From positions 1 to 64,000 of the forward strand of contig JAFGMO010000065.1 in the NCBI GenBank assembly GCA_016927475.1: DNA of 64,000 bases, in the 5' to 3' direction. Origin of the DNA: Candidatus Aminicenantota bacterium (lineage in GTDB: Bacteria; Acidobacteriota; Aminicenantia; Aminicenantales; Aminicenantaceae). The translations under genes were made by a program, and so were the position numbers. How positions within the stretch are numbered: position 1 is the first letter of the stretch; each line of letters starts with the position of its first letter. Under the pieces are notes generated by a model. That model saw only the letters and a list, made by a program, of their open reading frames with translations, searched no databases and was not told where the DNA came from. This document shows, one piece after another, positions 43,003-51,099 of this stretch.

Positions 43003-43149
43003 TTATGCGATCTTAATGTGACTTTTGTTGTTCTTATCGGCATGGGATAAAGAAACATCGGATGTGTTCGATTGACAGCCTGCTAAAACTAAACTCAGTA
43101 AAGCCAGGGCCATAATAACCCACCAAAAGCCTTTTGTGTTTTTTATCAT
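43003..43149 (-). CDS. Small lipoprotein, 48 residues
   Basis: A short frame with ribosome site AAAGGAG six bases before the ATG encodes a basic N-terminus, a hydrophobic stretch (WWVIMALALLSLVLAGC) with a clear lipobox LAGC, and a polar tail of 23 residues (QSNTSDVSLSHADKNNKSHI then KIA). The signal and ribosome site support it as a genuine small secreted lipoprotein, as seen near many toxin or envelope genes. It is unrelated to anything I recognise. It sits between the IS91 fragment and the PIN toxin gene. Confidence 0.6.
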   Translation of the reverse strand: MIKNTKGFWWVIMALALLSLVLAGCQSNTSDVSLSHADKNNKSHIKIA

Positions 43150-43242
43150 CGCCGGCTCCTTTGTGATTATCAATAAATGCCTGTCAGCGTTGAATATGTT
43201 TCATTAGGGACTACGGCATAAATCGGCAAGAGGTTTATGAAG

Positions 43243-43271
43243 AAAAAATGGGTGAATGGGTATTGTGTCCC
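43243..43271 (-). repeat. GGGGACACAATAC repeat, copy 2
   Basis: The minus strand reads ATTGGGGACACAATACCCATTC followed by ACCCATTT. It shares the core with 42932-42962 and 55938-55968, in inverted orientation to the first; together they bracket the small lipoprotein gene. Confidence 0.5.
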
Positions 43272-43333
43272 CAATTATTGTTAGGTCGGAGGAATTAAAA
43301 TGAAAGCGAAGTCGGCAAGTTGCAAGGGATAAA

Positions 43334-43729
43334 TTAAAACTCATCCCATAGCCGCAGTCCCGGGATAGCGGAGAAATGCCGGTCATAGGTGACGAGCACC
43401 GATCCTGTTTCGAGGGCATGGGCTCCGATCCAGACATCGTTGACCGGTATGGAGTTTCCGGACTTTCTGAGCGAATCCTTGATCAGACCGAAAATTTCTG
43501 CCGTTTCTATCGTGGCCTCGAGTACGGAGACTGTGGATTTTGAAAAGAATCCCTGCAGATTTTTTTTGTTTGCCTTTTCTTTTTTGCCGGCCCTGAAGCC
43601 TGAAAACAATTCCCCCAAGACAAATACCGGCATATAAACATGACTGGCCTGGGCCAGATAAGCAAGAACTTTTTCGTCCCCTCTCAAAAAACCGACATAA
43701 GCATTCGTATCCAGGATGATTTTTCTCAT
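43334..43729 (-). CDS. PIN-domain (VapC/FitB-type) toxin
   Basis: A 131-residue PIN ribonuclease. Acidic residues are visible in KIILDTNAYVGFLRGDE, LGELFSGFRAGKK (Glu), NSIPVNDVWIGAHALETG (Asp) and VLVTYDRHFSAI (Asp), giving the four-acid site that binds magnesium and cleaves tRNA or other RNA. The antitoxin gene directly upstream overlaps by 4 bases (ATGA). The module's promoter region carries the palindrome 44002-44022. Confidence 0.88.
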   Translation of the reverse strand: MRKIILDTNAYVGFLRGDEKVLAYLAQASHVYMPVFVLGELFSGFRAGKKEKANKKNLQGFFSKSTVSVLEATIETAEIFGLIKDSLRKSGNSIPVNDVWIGAHALETGSVLVTYDRHFSAIPGLRLWDEF

Positions 43730-43980
43730 TTCCAGTCCTCGGGATGAACGGTTTCCAGGTCTTTAATGGCTTTGAAAAACAGCTTTCCCTCATTTTCTGT
43801 CCAGATACCGAAGAGATCCAGGAATTCCTCTCGGTTGTCTTTTTTGGTCTTGTTTATGCCGAGGGCTTCAGCCAGCAGCGCTTTCATCACTTTATTGACG
43901 CTTGTGTCCTCTGATTTGGCTCGCTTTTTGATCAATTTTTCAGTTTTTTCATCTATTCCATGGATGGTTATGGATTTCAT
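43726..43980 (-). CDS. FitA/VapB-like ribbon-helix-helix antitoxin
   Basis: The 84-residue protein begins MKSITIHGIDEKTEKLIKKR and continues AKSEDTSVNKVMKALLAEAL, a ribbon-helix-helix DNA-binding fold of the FitA/VapB type. The C-terminus (FGIWTENEGKLFFKAIKDLE) is the segment that plugs the PIN active site. GGAG-type bases (GGAGGACAA) precede the ATG on the minus strand. It should bind the palindrome at 44002-44022 and repress the operon. Confidence 0.82.
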   Translation of the reverse strand: MKSITIHGIDEKTEKLIKKRAKSEDTSVNKVMKALLAEALGINKTKKDNREEFLDLFGIWTENEGKLFFKAIKDLETVHPEDWK

Positions 43981-44001
43981 TTGTCCTCCGGTGAATTAGA
44001 T

Positions 44002-44022
44002 TATGATTCATTATGAATCATA
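44002..44022. promoter_or_regulatory. Perfect palindromic operator of the PIN toxin-antitoxin operon
   Basis: TATGATTCA (44002-44010), TTA, TGAATCATA (44014-44022) is a perfect inverted repeat 22 bases upstream of the antitoxin start. Further ATTATGAA half-site copies lie on both sides. Ribbon-helix-helix antitoxins bind such sites. Confidence 0.65.
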
Positions 44023-44176
44023 TTATGAACCACTTTTTCCTTTTTTTCAAATTTTGATTATTATTGTCTGAGGAATTTTTTATAATTGGTGGAAGGACCC
44101 GGATGCAGAAATCCGAAATTGTTTAAAAGCACATAAGGTTTCGCGACCTGTGTTCAATGGGCTGAACATTCTTTCG

Positions 44177-44971
44177 TCAACGATATTTCATCAAGCCGAG
44201 GACATAGAGGACGGCCAGGATCAGCGGCTGATGGAGGATGTAGATGAGCAGCGAATGGCGGCCGGCGGTATTGACGAACGTCTGCGGCAAGCGCCGGGGA
44301 ATGAGACTCCGTCTGGGGGCATAGATCGATCTGCCCATTGCGGCCCCGATCAAAAAAACCCCGAGCCAGGGGATCAGAGGAAAATAATCGAAGGATGAGT
44401 AGCCCGGGCTGTGGAAACCAAACGGCAGCAGCCAATCGAAACGGATGGTCATGCCTTTTTTTAAAAAGGAAAGCACTAACCCAAGGCCAAGAACAAAAAC
44501 GCCCCAGACCGTACAGGTGATTGCTTTGGCATTCTTGAACGCCGCGCCGAATATCAGAATGGAAACAGCAAGAAGATGGAGGATGCCGAACCAGATGGCT
44601 GAGGATGAGTCAAAAACGTAGGTGACTACCGTGACGGCCATCGCTACGACAAGAAGCCGCAAGCCCCGGCGCGTGTTGCTCCGGGTCAAGGTGCTGCTTG
44701 TCCCCGACAGGACAATGAAGAGCCCGGCGAAGAAGTGCTGGGCCACAATCCAGGCCGTCGTGGAAAGGTCGGTTGACCACCCCAAAAATCTCTTGGTCCC
44801 CACATAGGCGCTCAGGTCGTAGAGCAGGTGGTAGCAGACCACCAGGATGATGGAGAAGCCGCGCAGGAAATCAATCTCCCAGATGCGTTTGTATACATCC
44901 ACTTTTTTCACAAGGCGAGAATAATACGGTTTGTCCCTTTTCGTCAAGAAATAGTCAGAGGAAAATTTCAT
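44177..44971 (-). CDS. DUF1624 membrane protein (heparan-alpha-glucosaminide N-acetyltransferase-like)
   Basis: The 264-residue protein shows RIWEIDFLRGFSIILVVCYH then LLYDLSAY, VAQHFFAGLFIVLSGTSSTL, DYFPLIPWLGVFLIGAAMGR and RHSLLIYILHQPLILAVLYV. These are the DUF1624 hallmarks with about seven membrane spans and the catalytic-type His near the first span. The family transfers acetyl groups across the membrane to sugars. Here the acceptor is unknown. It is monocistronic. The region 44972-45231 shows no gene beyond the promoter of the next one. Confidence 0.85.
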   Translation of the reverse strand: MKFSSDYFLTKRDKPYYSRLVKKVDVYKRIWEIDFLRGFSIILVVCYHLLYDLSAYVGTKRFLGWSTDLSTTAWIVAQHFFAGLFIVLSGTSSTLTRSNTRRGLRLLVVAMAVTVVTYVFDSSSAIWFGILHLLAVSILIFGAAFKNAKAITCTVWGVFVLGLGLVLSFLKKGMTIRFDWLLPFGFHSPGYSSFDYFPLIPWLGVFLIGAAMGRSIYAPRRSLIPRRLPQTFVNTAGRHSLLIYILHQPLILAVLYVLGLMKYR

Positions 44972-45231
44972 TTACGCTACCGTCGAAGCCGCTTGCAATT
45001 TTATTCCGAGGTGTAAGATATCCCATGGGTGGCTTTTGGATTATCGGAATTTCCTCATAATGTTTTTCAAAGTGTAATGTTTCTTTACGGACTGCCTTTG
45101 CCAAGTTGTTGATATGCAATAAAATAGCTGTTAGCGTTACTGGTATAAAAATTGCATTTCCACATACGGAAAGAAAATCATTTTCTTGCCGCAGCCTAGC
45201 GACGGCTTTTATGACGAAAGGAGGGATAAGC

Positions 45232-45705
45232 ATGGCAAAATTTTGTAAAACTTTGGCGATCGTTTTTGTTGTCCTGTTTGCCGGAGGCCTGAGCGGTCGG
45301 GAAAAGCCGGATTTCTCCGGCAAATGGATACTGAACAAACAGAAAAGCAAGCTGAATATTAAAAGAATTGAAAGCGGTGTGATAAGCTTGGATCACCAGG
45401 AACCAAACTTTCATTTCCACCGCCTATTCATCATCGCGGGTAATGAATATTCTTATTTATACGATTTGACCACGGACGGCCGGGAGAAAATCACTGAGGA
45501 GGACGGCGAGACCCTGCACAGCCGGCTTTATTGGGAAGAGGACAGTTTGATCCTGGATGTGCATATTATATCTAAAAGGGGAGAAGCCACAAACAAGGTG
45601 AAATACACCTTGACCGATGAAGGGAAAACGCTGGTTGCCGAGGAGCAGTTCCGCGGGCCCAGGCTCAGTTATGACAATCTCTGGGTCTTGGATAAAGAGC
45701 ATTGA
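45232..45705 (+). CDS. Small secreted lipocalin-like protein
   Basis: ATG 45232 follows GAAAGGAGGG and opens a signal peptide (FCKTLAIVFVVLFAGGLSG). The mature 135 residues read KPDFSGKWILNKQKSKLNIK, then HRLFIIAGNEYSYLYDLTTD, RLYWEEDSLILDVHI and LTDEGKTLVAEEQFRGPR. DFSGKWxLNxxKS is a widespread start for secreted beta-barrel proteins in Acidobacteriota, whose function is unknown. A longer frame upstream to 45106 has no ribosome site and would bury the signal. Confidence 0.75.
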   Translation: MAKFCKTLAIVFVVLFAGGLSGREKPDFSGKWILNKQKSKLNIKRIESGVISLDHQEPNFHFHRLFIIAGNEYSYLYDLTTDGREKITEEDGETLHSRLYWEEDSLILDVHIISKRGEATNKVKYTLTDEGKTLVAEEQFRGPRLSYDNLWVLDKEH

Positions 45706-45740
45706 TATTTCCTTCTGAAGCGGCTTGTCAATTAAAAGGG

Positions 45741-45834
45741 GGATGTTCCCCAAAGAGATATGTTTGATAAAAAGCAAGCATACCAACGGTTACACATATG
45801 ATGTAATCGTATCCTTTTGGGGAACATCCTTTTT
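45741..45834 (+). repeat. Perfect 14-bp inverted repeat with U-tract, possible structured element or terminator
   Basis: GGATGTTCCCCAAA (45741-45754) pairs exactly with TTTGGGGAACATCC (45816-45829), followed by TTTTT. The 61-base loop contains a second palindrome (TTACACATATGATGTAA, 45790-45806). It lies between converging genes. It resembles a terminator with a large loop or a MITE-type end pair. A 70-codon frame over it is rejected. Confidence 0.5.
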
Positions 45835-45940
45835 GTCTCACTTCAATCAAATGCAAAATGACCTATTTAGAGCCCATCTCAACACTTTGAGAGGGAATAA
45901 ACTCGATAAAACATTATTGTATCGGTATGATTCATAACCC

Positions 45941-47347
45941 CTACAGGTGGAATCGTTCGCCGGGATCTTGGGCTATAATAAACTCCCTTCCTGGATAGCG
46001 CTTCTCCATCTCCTGCAACACCCTTTGATTTGGTGTTCCCAAAGGTTGATGAAGAAAAATTTTCTTCGGATTTAAAGCAGCAATGACCTTACCGAAAAAC
46101 TCATAATCACTACGCCTCGGCATGGCGGAAAGTTGAATAAAAGCCAAATCGCAACCTTTGGAATGACTTTTAAAATGATGAAGAGTGGTGTCATGTCCGT
46201 CTCCCTCCGCACCGAGAAACCCTGAATAAAAAAATTCCACTCCACCAGACCTGATCAAGTAAGTCTGCCACCCCATGCCCTCTCTATCCATTTCTTCTGA
46301 GTAGGACACCTCAGCCCCTTTAATCTGAATCATACCCTGCCCTCCAATAAAAAGCGCGTTGCGGTTCCCCTGCAGCTGATCTTTTTTAAAATGGAGATAA
46401 GTGATATCATCCAATTGATCATCCAGTGCGTGGACGAATTCTTTGGCATAGGCATCCGCATGGTAGGCCGTGTAAACCGCCATCACGTTTTGATCCTTAA
46501 GTTCCTCCGCTGATACGAAACCATTGGCCAGCAGCGGTCTATCAGGACGCATGCTGTGTTCTTCATTATCAAAAATAAACAGATGGTCTTTAGTTTTTAC
46601 CGCCCAGCCCCTGTCCTTAAGTTTCCACATATAAGCGCTTCCCATATGTAAGTTTCGAAGATAAAGAGAAGGCCCGAAATTCTCTTCTTCCGCTCCTGAT
46701 GCTCCAGCTTCTTTCAGATATTCGGCCGCTTTCTCATTCCCATGCTTTGCCGCATAAAAGAGTGCTGATTTTCCCTTCCCATCCAGTTTATTGACATCGG
46801 AACCCGCATCAATCAAAAGAGCGGCCATTTCTTTACTTCCATTTTCAGCAGCCAAATGAAGAGGGGTCAGCGGGCTTCCTTCGACTCCATCAGGATTGGC
46901 GCCCTTGTTAATGAGCAGGCGGACCATGGATAAATAATTTCCCTTCGTGGCATAATGGAGAGCTGTCCTTCCAAATTGATTGTCGGCATCTTTCTTTGCG
47001 CCGCAGTCAAGAAGCCATGACACCACTTTCTCATGCCCTGCCGACGCCGCCAGTATCAAAGGAGTGCTTTTCCTCTGATTTTCCGCCTCGATCAGTTCAG
47101 GTTTTTTTGCCAATATAGATTTGACTGCCGACAGTTCACCGTTCAAAACGGCCTCAAATAATTTGCCCTTTTCCATATCCTCTTGAAAGCCTTTTTCTCC
47201 ATCAGTGGAAAGGATATCTGCTTTGGAACTCGATGCTGTTGAATCAATGCTGTGAACCGCTAAAGCCGCGGCTGAGGTCAATCCCAGAATGAAAAAAAAT
47301 ACAGCCGCACATAAACCAGCTGCTGAATGACTTAATTCTTGTTTCAT
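45941..47347 (-). CDS. Secreted ankyrin-repeat protein fused to a degenerate metallo-beta-lactamase-like domain
   Basis: A signal segment (LCAAVFFFILGLTSAAALAV) is followed by about five ankyrin repeats, residues 60-230 (STPLILAASAGHEKVVSWLL, RTALHYATKGNYLSMVRLLI, TPLHLAAENGSKEMAALLID, SALFYAAKHGNEKAAEYLKE). The C-terminal 220 residues contain VKTKDHLFIFDNEEHSMRP, VYTAYHADAY, FFYSGFLGAEGDGHDTTLHH and IFLHQPLGTPNQR, resembling an MBL fold of UlaG type with several metal ligands absent. The combination may bind a partner through ankyrins and hydrolyse or sense a metabolite. The MBL call is moderate. AAGGAG precedes the ATG. Confidence 0.65.
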   Translation of the reverse strand: MKQELSHSAAGLCAAVFFFILGLTSAAALAVHSIDSTASSSKADILSTDGEKGFQEDMEKGKLFEAVLNGELSAVKSILAKKPELIEAENQRKSTPLILAASAGHEKVVSWLLDCGAKKDADNQFGRTALHYATKGNYLSMVRLLINKGANPDGVEGSPLTPLHLAAENGSKEMAALLIDAGSDVNKLDGKGKSALFYAAKHGNEKAAEYLKEAGASGAEEENFGPSLYLRNLHMGSAYMWKLKDRGWAVKTKDHLFIFDNEEHSMRPDRPLLANGFVSAEELKDQNVMAVYTAYHADAYAKEFVHALDDQLDDITYLHFKKDQLQGNRNALFIGGQGMIQIKGAEVSYSEEMDREGMGWQTYLIRSGGVEFFYSGFLGAEGDGHDTTLHHFKSHSKGCDLAFIQLSAMPRRSDYEFFGKVIAALNPKKIFLHQPLGTPNQRVLQEMEKRYPGREFIIAQDPGERFHL

Positions 47348-47824
47348 AACTAACTCCTTTTTTCAAGATTTCCGGTCTGAGCGTAGTACCAGCTTCTATT
47401 TGCCGGATAAATCAATCCAGATCTGCAAAGAAATAATACATGGGATTCAGAGATCTGTCCTCACACCTTATAAGGTGGTAAATTATTTTCCGTAGGTAAT
47501 ACAGAAATTCACCTTTTATTTTCGGAGAAAACGGGGACGGGCCCGGATATTATTTTTATTTTCAATAACATATTAGATTTTTCCACAAAATTTCCTACTA
47601 TCCCCTAATCTGAGAAATTTTTTAGTTTAAAACGCTTCTATATTGTCATATTGTCCTGATTGTTTGTATTGTTCCGATTTTTGATCAAGGATATTTGGAA
47701 AGTTCTAGGCCAGAGGGATTAGACCGGAAAATCAAATTAGTTTTTAATTCTTTACAGAAAAACTCGAATTCTTTTCCTAGAGGAATTTATGTCCTTTGCA
47801 TCTGTCGCTGAGCGACTCCCAATA
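47348..47824. other. Long AT-rich intergenic region between divergent genes; no gene seen
   Basis: This DNA separates the ankyrin gene (-) from the PadR module (+). It is AT-rich, with no frame of note and no repeat shared with the rest of the window apart from a short GGGGACGGGCCC stretch. Its right end holds the paired PadR operators listed separately. Confidence 0.4.
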
Positions 47825-47905
47825 ATTTTTATCCATTACGGATAAAAATATGGAAACCTTTTTCAAAAAACCAGATATATATTAATATCCATAGCGGATA
47901 TTAAT
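47825..47905 (+). promoter_or_regulatory. Two matching 25-bp inverted repeats, probable PadR operators
   Basis: ATTTTTATCC-ATTAC-GGATAAAAAT (47825-47849) and ATTAATATCC-ATAGC-GGATATTAAT (47881-47905) are both perfect 10-bp inverted repeats with 5-bp spacers, sharing the core TATCC-ATNNC-GGATA, 56 bases centre to centre. They lie 31 bases upstream of the PadR start, so paired or cooperative binding by the regulator is likely. Confidence 0.75.
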
Positions 47906-47935
47906 CTGTGTTATTCAGGTTAATTGGAGGAAGTT

Positions 47936-48268
47936 ATGCCGAAATTCATGACCCGCAATGAAGAAATCATTCTCCTGACCATCCTTAAACTCAAAGGCAA
48001 TGCTTACGGTGTGAGTGTCCGGAGGCAAATTTATCAGGATATGCGCGACAAGTGGTCCTTCGCTTCCATATACCAGCCTTTGGATAATCTGGTCCGCAAA
48101 AACTATATCCGCAGAATAAAGGGCGATCCGACTGCCAGGCGGGGCGGGAAAAGCAAGTTTTATTACGAAGTCACTCCGGAAGGAAGACAAGCTTTCCTAA
48201 AACTCAAAAAAGCCCACGAACAGATTTGGTCAGGTTTTTCGAAGAAGTCTTTGGAGAAGGGGAAATGA
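47936..48268 (+). CDS. PadR-family regulator (module 2)
   Basis: A 110-residue PadR with NEEIILLTILKLKGNAYGVS, then VRRQIYQDMRDKWSFASIYQ, LDNLVRKNYIRRIKGDPTAR and GGKSKFYYEVTPEGRQAFLK, a winged helix plus a short dimer helix. ATG 47936 follows TTGGAGGAAG; the earlier ATG is rejected. The permease begins at the overlapping ATGA. It probably represses itself and the permease via the two inverted repeats just upstream, as PadR proteins bind paired palindromes. Confidence 0.9.
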   Translation: MPKFMTRNEEIILLTILKLKGNAYGVSVRRQIYQDMRDKWSFASIYQPLDNLVRKNYIRRIKGDPTARRGGKSKFYYEVTPEGRQAFLKLKKAHEQIWSGFSKKSLEKGK

Positions 48269-50862
48269 AAAGGGCTTTCCCTGATATCCCTCAGTTAGCT
48301 GAGCGGATCCCGAGGCTTCTCTATTCTAAAGATTATTATCTCGAGAGATCCGGTGATCTGGAGGAGGCCTACGCCGATCTGATGGAAAAGTCCGGCCCCT
48401 TCCGGGCAAAAGTTTGGCTCTGGTTCCAGCTTCTTAAATTATGCTTTGGAATTTTGCGGACGAATATTGTTTGGGGATTCATCATGCTGAAAAATTATCT
48501 AAAAATTACCATCCGTAACATCAAAAGACACAAATCCTTTTCCTTCATTAACATGGCTGGATTGGTAGTGGGGATGACATGTTTTCTCCTGATACTGGTT
48601 TATGTTTATTATGAACTAAGCTATGACAGCATGCATGAAAAAGCGGATCAAATTTATCGAGTGGCATTCAAGCATCCTGGTACCTCTTATATGGGGTTTG
48701 ATTCTCACCTCGTGACTCCTTCTGCTCTAGCACCTGCTTTGATGGAAGGTTTCCCGGAAGTCAGTCACGCAACAAGATTTCGAGTGACCGGACGGCTTTT
48801 GCTATCCGGGGAAGAGAAAAGCTTTTATGCCGGGGGACTTTTTGCCGACGAACAATTCTTCGATGTTTTTTCCTTCAGGCTTGTTTCCGGATCCAAAAAA
48901 TATGTATTAAAAAATCCCGAATCCATCATAATCACTCCACAGTTGGCTCGGAAGTTTTTTGGGAATGAGGATCCCATAGGAAAAACATTGGCCTGCAGTT
49001 TGGGCGAATTTGAGATTGTTGGCATTCTGGAGAATGTTCCGGAAAATTCCCATATTCAATTCGACTGGCTTATTCCTTTTGCCAGTCTTTTCCGGGCAGA
49101 GGAACGGGAAAGCAAGCTTTTTGATTGGATCATGGGGAATTATTACACCTATTGTGTCCTGAAAACTGGCTCAGACAGCCGGGAAACGGAAAAAAAGCTT
49201 ACGGCTTTTATGTCCAAAATCAATAAAGGCTTAGGCAGAGAAAAAGAAAGGATGTATTTTCTTCAATCCTTAAGAAGCATCCATTTAAAATCTCATATAG
49301 GAGGGGAATTCTCTGTCAACAGCGACATCAAGATCATCCGGCTCTTTTTCATAGTCGCCGTTTTTATTCTATTGATCGCTTGTGTCAATTTTATTAACCT
49401 GTCCACAGCACATGCCTCCAAGCGGGCTAAAGAGATCGGTATCCGCAAAGTTTTAGGCTCCACACGTTTTCATCTGTTCAGGCAGTTCATCTGGGAATCC
49501 ATACTTATTTCTGTTGCATCCCTCTTTCTAGCACTCAGCTTTTCATTTCTTCTTCTGCCTGTGTTTAACAGATTCTCCGGCAGAACGGTTGTTTTGAATG
49601 CCTTGTTTGATTGGCATCTTCTTTTGGGGATAGCGGCTGTTCTGGTGGCGACCGGACTGCTGGCCGGACTATATCCCGCTCTGGTTTTATCCTCCCTCCA
49701 GCCTGTGGACGTTTTGAAGAAAAAAACAGGAGGGATTGTCAAGGGAGGAATGCTGAGAAATATCCTTGTTCTGTCTCAATTCAGTATCACCATTATGCTG
49801 ATCTTTTCGTCTCTCGTGATAATCAAACAGATGCGTTACATCAAAAACACAGACATCGGCTACAATCGAGAGCAGATAGTTACAGTGAGGGTTGATGATC
49901 CAGAGGTCAAGAAAAATTTGGCGTCCCTCAAACAATCGATCCTGGAAAGTCCAAATATTATAGGTGTTGCCACTTCAAGTTCAGTGCCCACAAACGTTGG
50001 CAGTGCGTTCGGGATGAAGTGTAAATCTGAAGACGGGGAAGAAATTGAGGTTCACAATTATTGGTTAGGAATAGATCACAACTTCATCGATGTGTTTCAG
50101 ATGGAAATGGTGCATGGCCGGAATTTTTCTAAGGAGTTTGGCACGGATGCCGAAAGTGCGGTTATTGTCAATGAAAGCTTCGTCAAAGAGGTGAATTGGA
50201 ATCAACCGGTTGGTAAGAAAATCCCTCTATTTGATATGAGAGAAGTTATAGGCGTCGTGAAAGACTTTCATTTCCATTCACTCCATATGAAAATAAAACC
50301 GCTAACCATTTCGATTTCTTCGGACAGCAGATACTTACATGCCCGCATTCGGACTGAAAACCTTCCCGCAACTCTGGCTTATATTAAAGAAGTGTACGAC
50401 CGCTTTAAGATAAAATATCCCTTTGAGTACTTTTTTCTGGATGACCAATTCAACAAGATGTATCAAGCAGAACTGAAGCTGGGTACAATGCTCATGACCT
50501 TTTCGGGATTGGCCATATTTATTGCCTGCCTCGGGGTTTTCGGTTTGGCGATCTACACAGCGGAAAGGCGAATCAAGGAAATAGGCATTCGTAAGGTTCT
50601 TGGAGCCTCTATTCCAAGTATTCTGGGGCTTTTTTACAATAATCTTACGAGATGGATTCTTATTGCAAATATTTTAGCCTGGCCTGCAGCCTATTTTTTT
50701 ATGAGTAAATGGCTGCAGAATTTTGCCTACCGTACAAATATTGGACTGTGGGTATTCGTCGTATCGGCGGCATCGGTAATTTTCATTGCCCTGCTGACCG
50801 TCAGCTTCCAATCTGTCAAAGCGGCCACAGCCAATCCGGTCGATTCCCTGCGTTATGAATGA
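48265..50862 (+). CDS. FtsX-like / MacB-type ABC permease (module 2)
   Basis: The ATG at 48265 overlaps the PadR stop (ATGA) and excludes a 13-codon upstream extension. The 865-residue protein has a 75-residue cytosolic N-terminus (MEKSGPFRAKVWLWFQLLKL), a first span (SFINMAGLVVGMTCFLLILV), a large MacB periplasmic domain, spans around FILLIACVNFINLSTAHASK and EIGIRKVLGS, a second FtsX half (FIACLGVFGLAIYTAERRIK then EIGIRKVLGAS) and the end NPVDSLRYE. No ATPase is adjacent. Its regulation differs from the other modules in having clear paired operators. Confidence 0.9.
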   Translation: MKRAFPDIPQLAERIPRLLYSKDYYLERSGDLEEAYADLMEKSGPFRAKVWLWFQLLKLCFGILRTNIVWGFIMLKNYLKITIRNIKRHKSFSFINMAGLVVGMTCFLLILVYVYYELSYDSMHEKADQIYRVAFKHPGTSYMGFDSHLVTPSALAPALMEGFPEVSHATRFRVTGRLLLSGEEKSFYAGGLFADEQFFDVFSFRLVSGSKKYVLKNPESIIITPQLARKFFGNEDPIGKTLACSLGEFEIVGILENVPENSHIQFDWLIPFASLFRAEERESKLFDWIMGNYYTYCVLKTGSDSRETEKKLTAFMSKINKGLGREKERMYFLQSLRSIHLKSHIGGEFSVNSDIKIIRLFFIVAVFILLIACVNFINLSTAHASKRAKEIGIRKVLGSTRFHLFRQFIWESILISVASLFLALSFSFLLLPVFNRFSGRTVVLNALFDWHLLLGIAAVLVATGLLAGLYPALVLSSLQPVDVLKKKTGGIVKGGMLRNILVLSQFSITIMLIFSSLVIIKQMRYIKNTDIGYNREQIVTVRVDDPEVKKNLASLKQSILESPNIIGVATSSSVPTNVGSAFGMKCKSEDGEEIEVHNYWLGIDHNFIDVFQMEMVHGRNFSKEFGTDAESAVIVNESFVKEVNWNQPVGKKIPLFDMREVIGVVKDFHFHSLHMKIKPLTISISSDSRYLHARIRTENLPATLAYIKEVYDRFKIKYPFEYFFLDDQFNKMYQAELKLGTMLMTFSGLAIFIACLGVFGLAIYTAERRIKEIGIRKVLGASIPSILGLFYNNLTRWILIANILAWPAAYFFMSKWLQNFAYRTNIGLWVFVVSAASVIFIALLTVSFQSVKAATANPVDSLRYE

Positions 50863-50964
50863 AGCTTAGCTGTTAGATTTCTCTTTTTTCAATCTTTAGT
50901 AATCTGCTTTTCTGCATGATTCATGGGAGCCGCAGGTCCAGCAGATAATAAAAATTTATTTGCG

Positions 50965-51000
50965 AAATCGGCATTCTACGTGTAATATTAATGCCGATTT
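50965..51000 (+). terminator. Hairpin after permease module 2
   Basis: AAATCGGCATT (50965-50975) pairs perfectly with AATGCCGATTT (50990-51000). It lies about 100 bases after the permease stop and is followed by T/A-rich DNA. It can act as a terminator for the permease gene. Confidence 0.5.
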
Positions 51001-51005
51001 TGAAT

Positions 51006-51054
51006 AACCTGAATTATTGATAACCCTTGTTTTCGGCAGAAGGTAATTCAGGTT
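51006..51054 (+). promoter_or_regulatory. Perfect 11-bp inverted repeat ahead of the activase gene
   Basis: AACCTGAATTA (51006-51016) is repeated inverted as TAATTCAGGTT (51044-51054) around a 27-base loop, 45 bases before the activase start. The arms resemble the R1 core AACCTGCATTA. It could be an operator, an attenuator hairpin or a repeat end. Confidence 0.45.
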
Positions 51055-51099
51055 AGAATCCCATCGTATTAAACCACTACAAATTAGGATGATTAGGGG

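Noticed and set aside
45725-45937. 70-codon frame between converging genes
   Set aside because: It overlies the 14-bp inverted repeat and has no recognisable motifs or convincing ribosome site.
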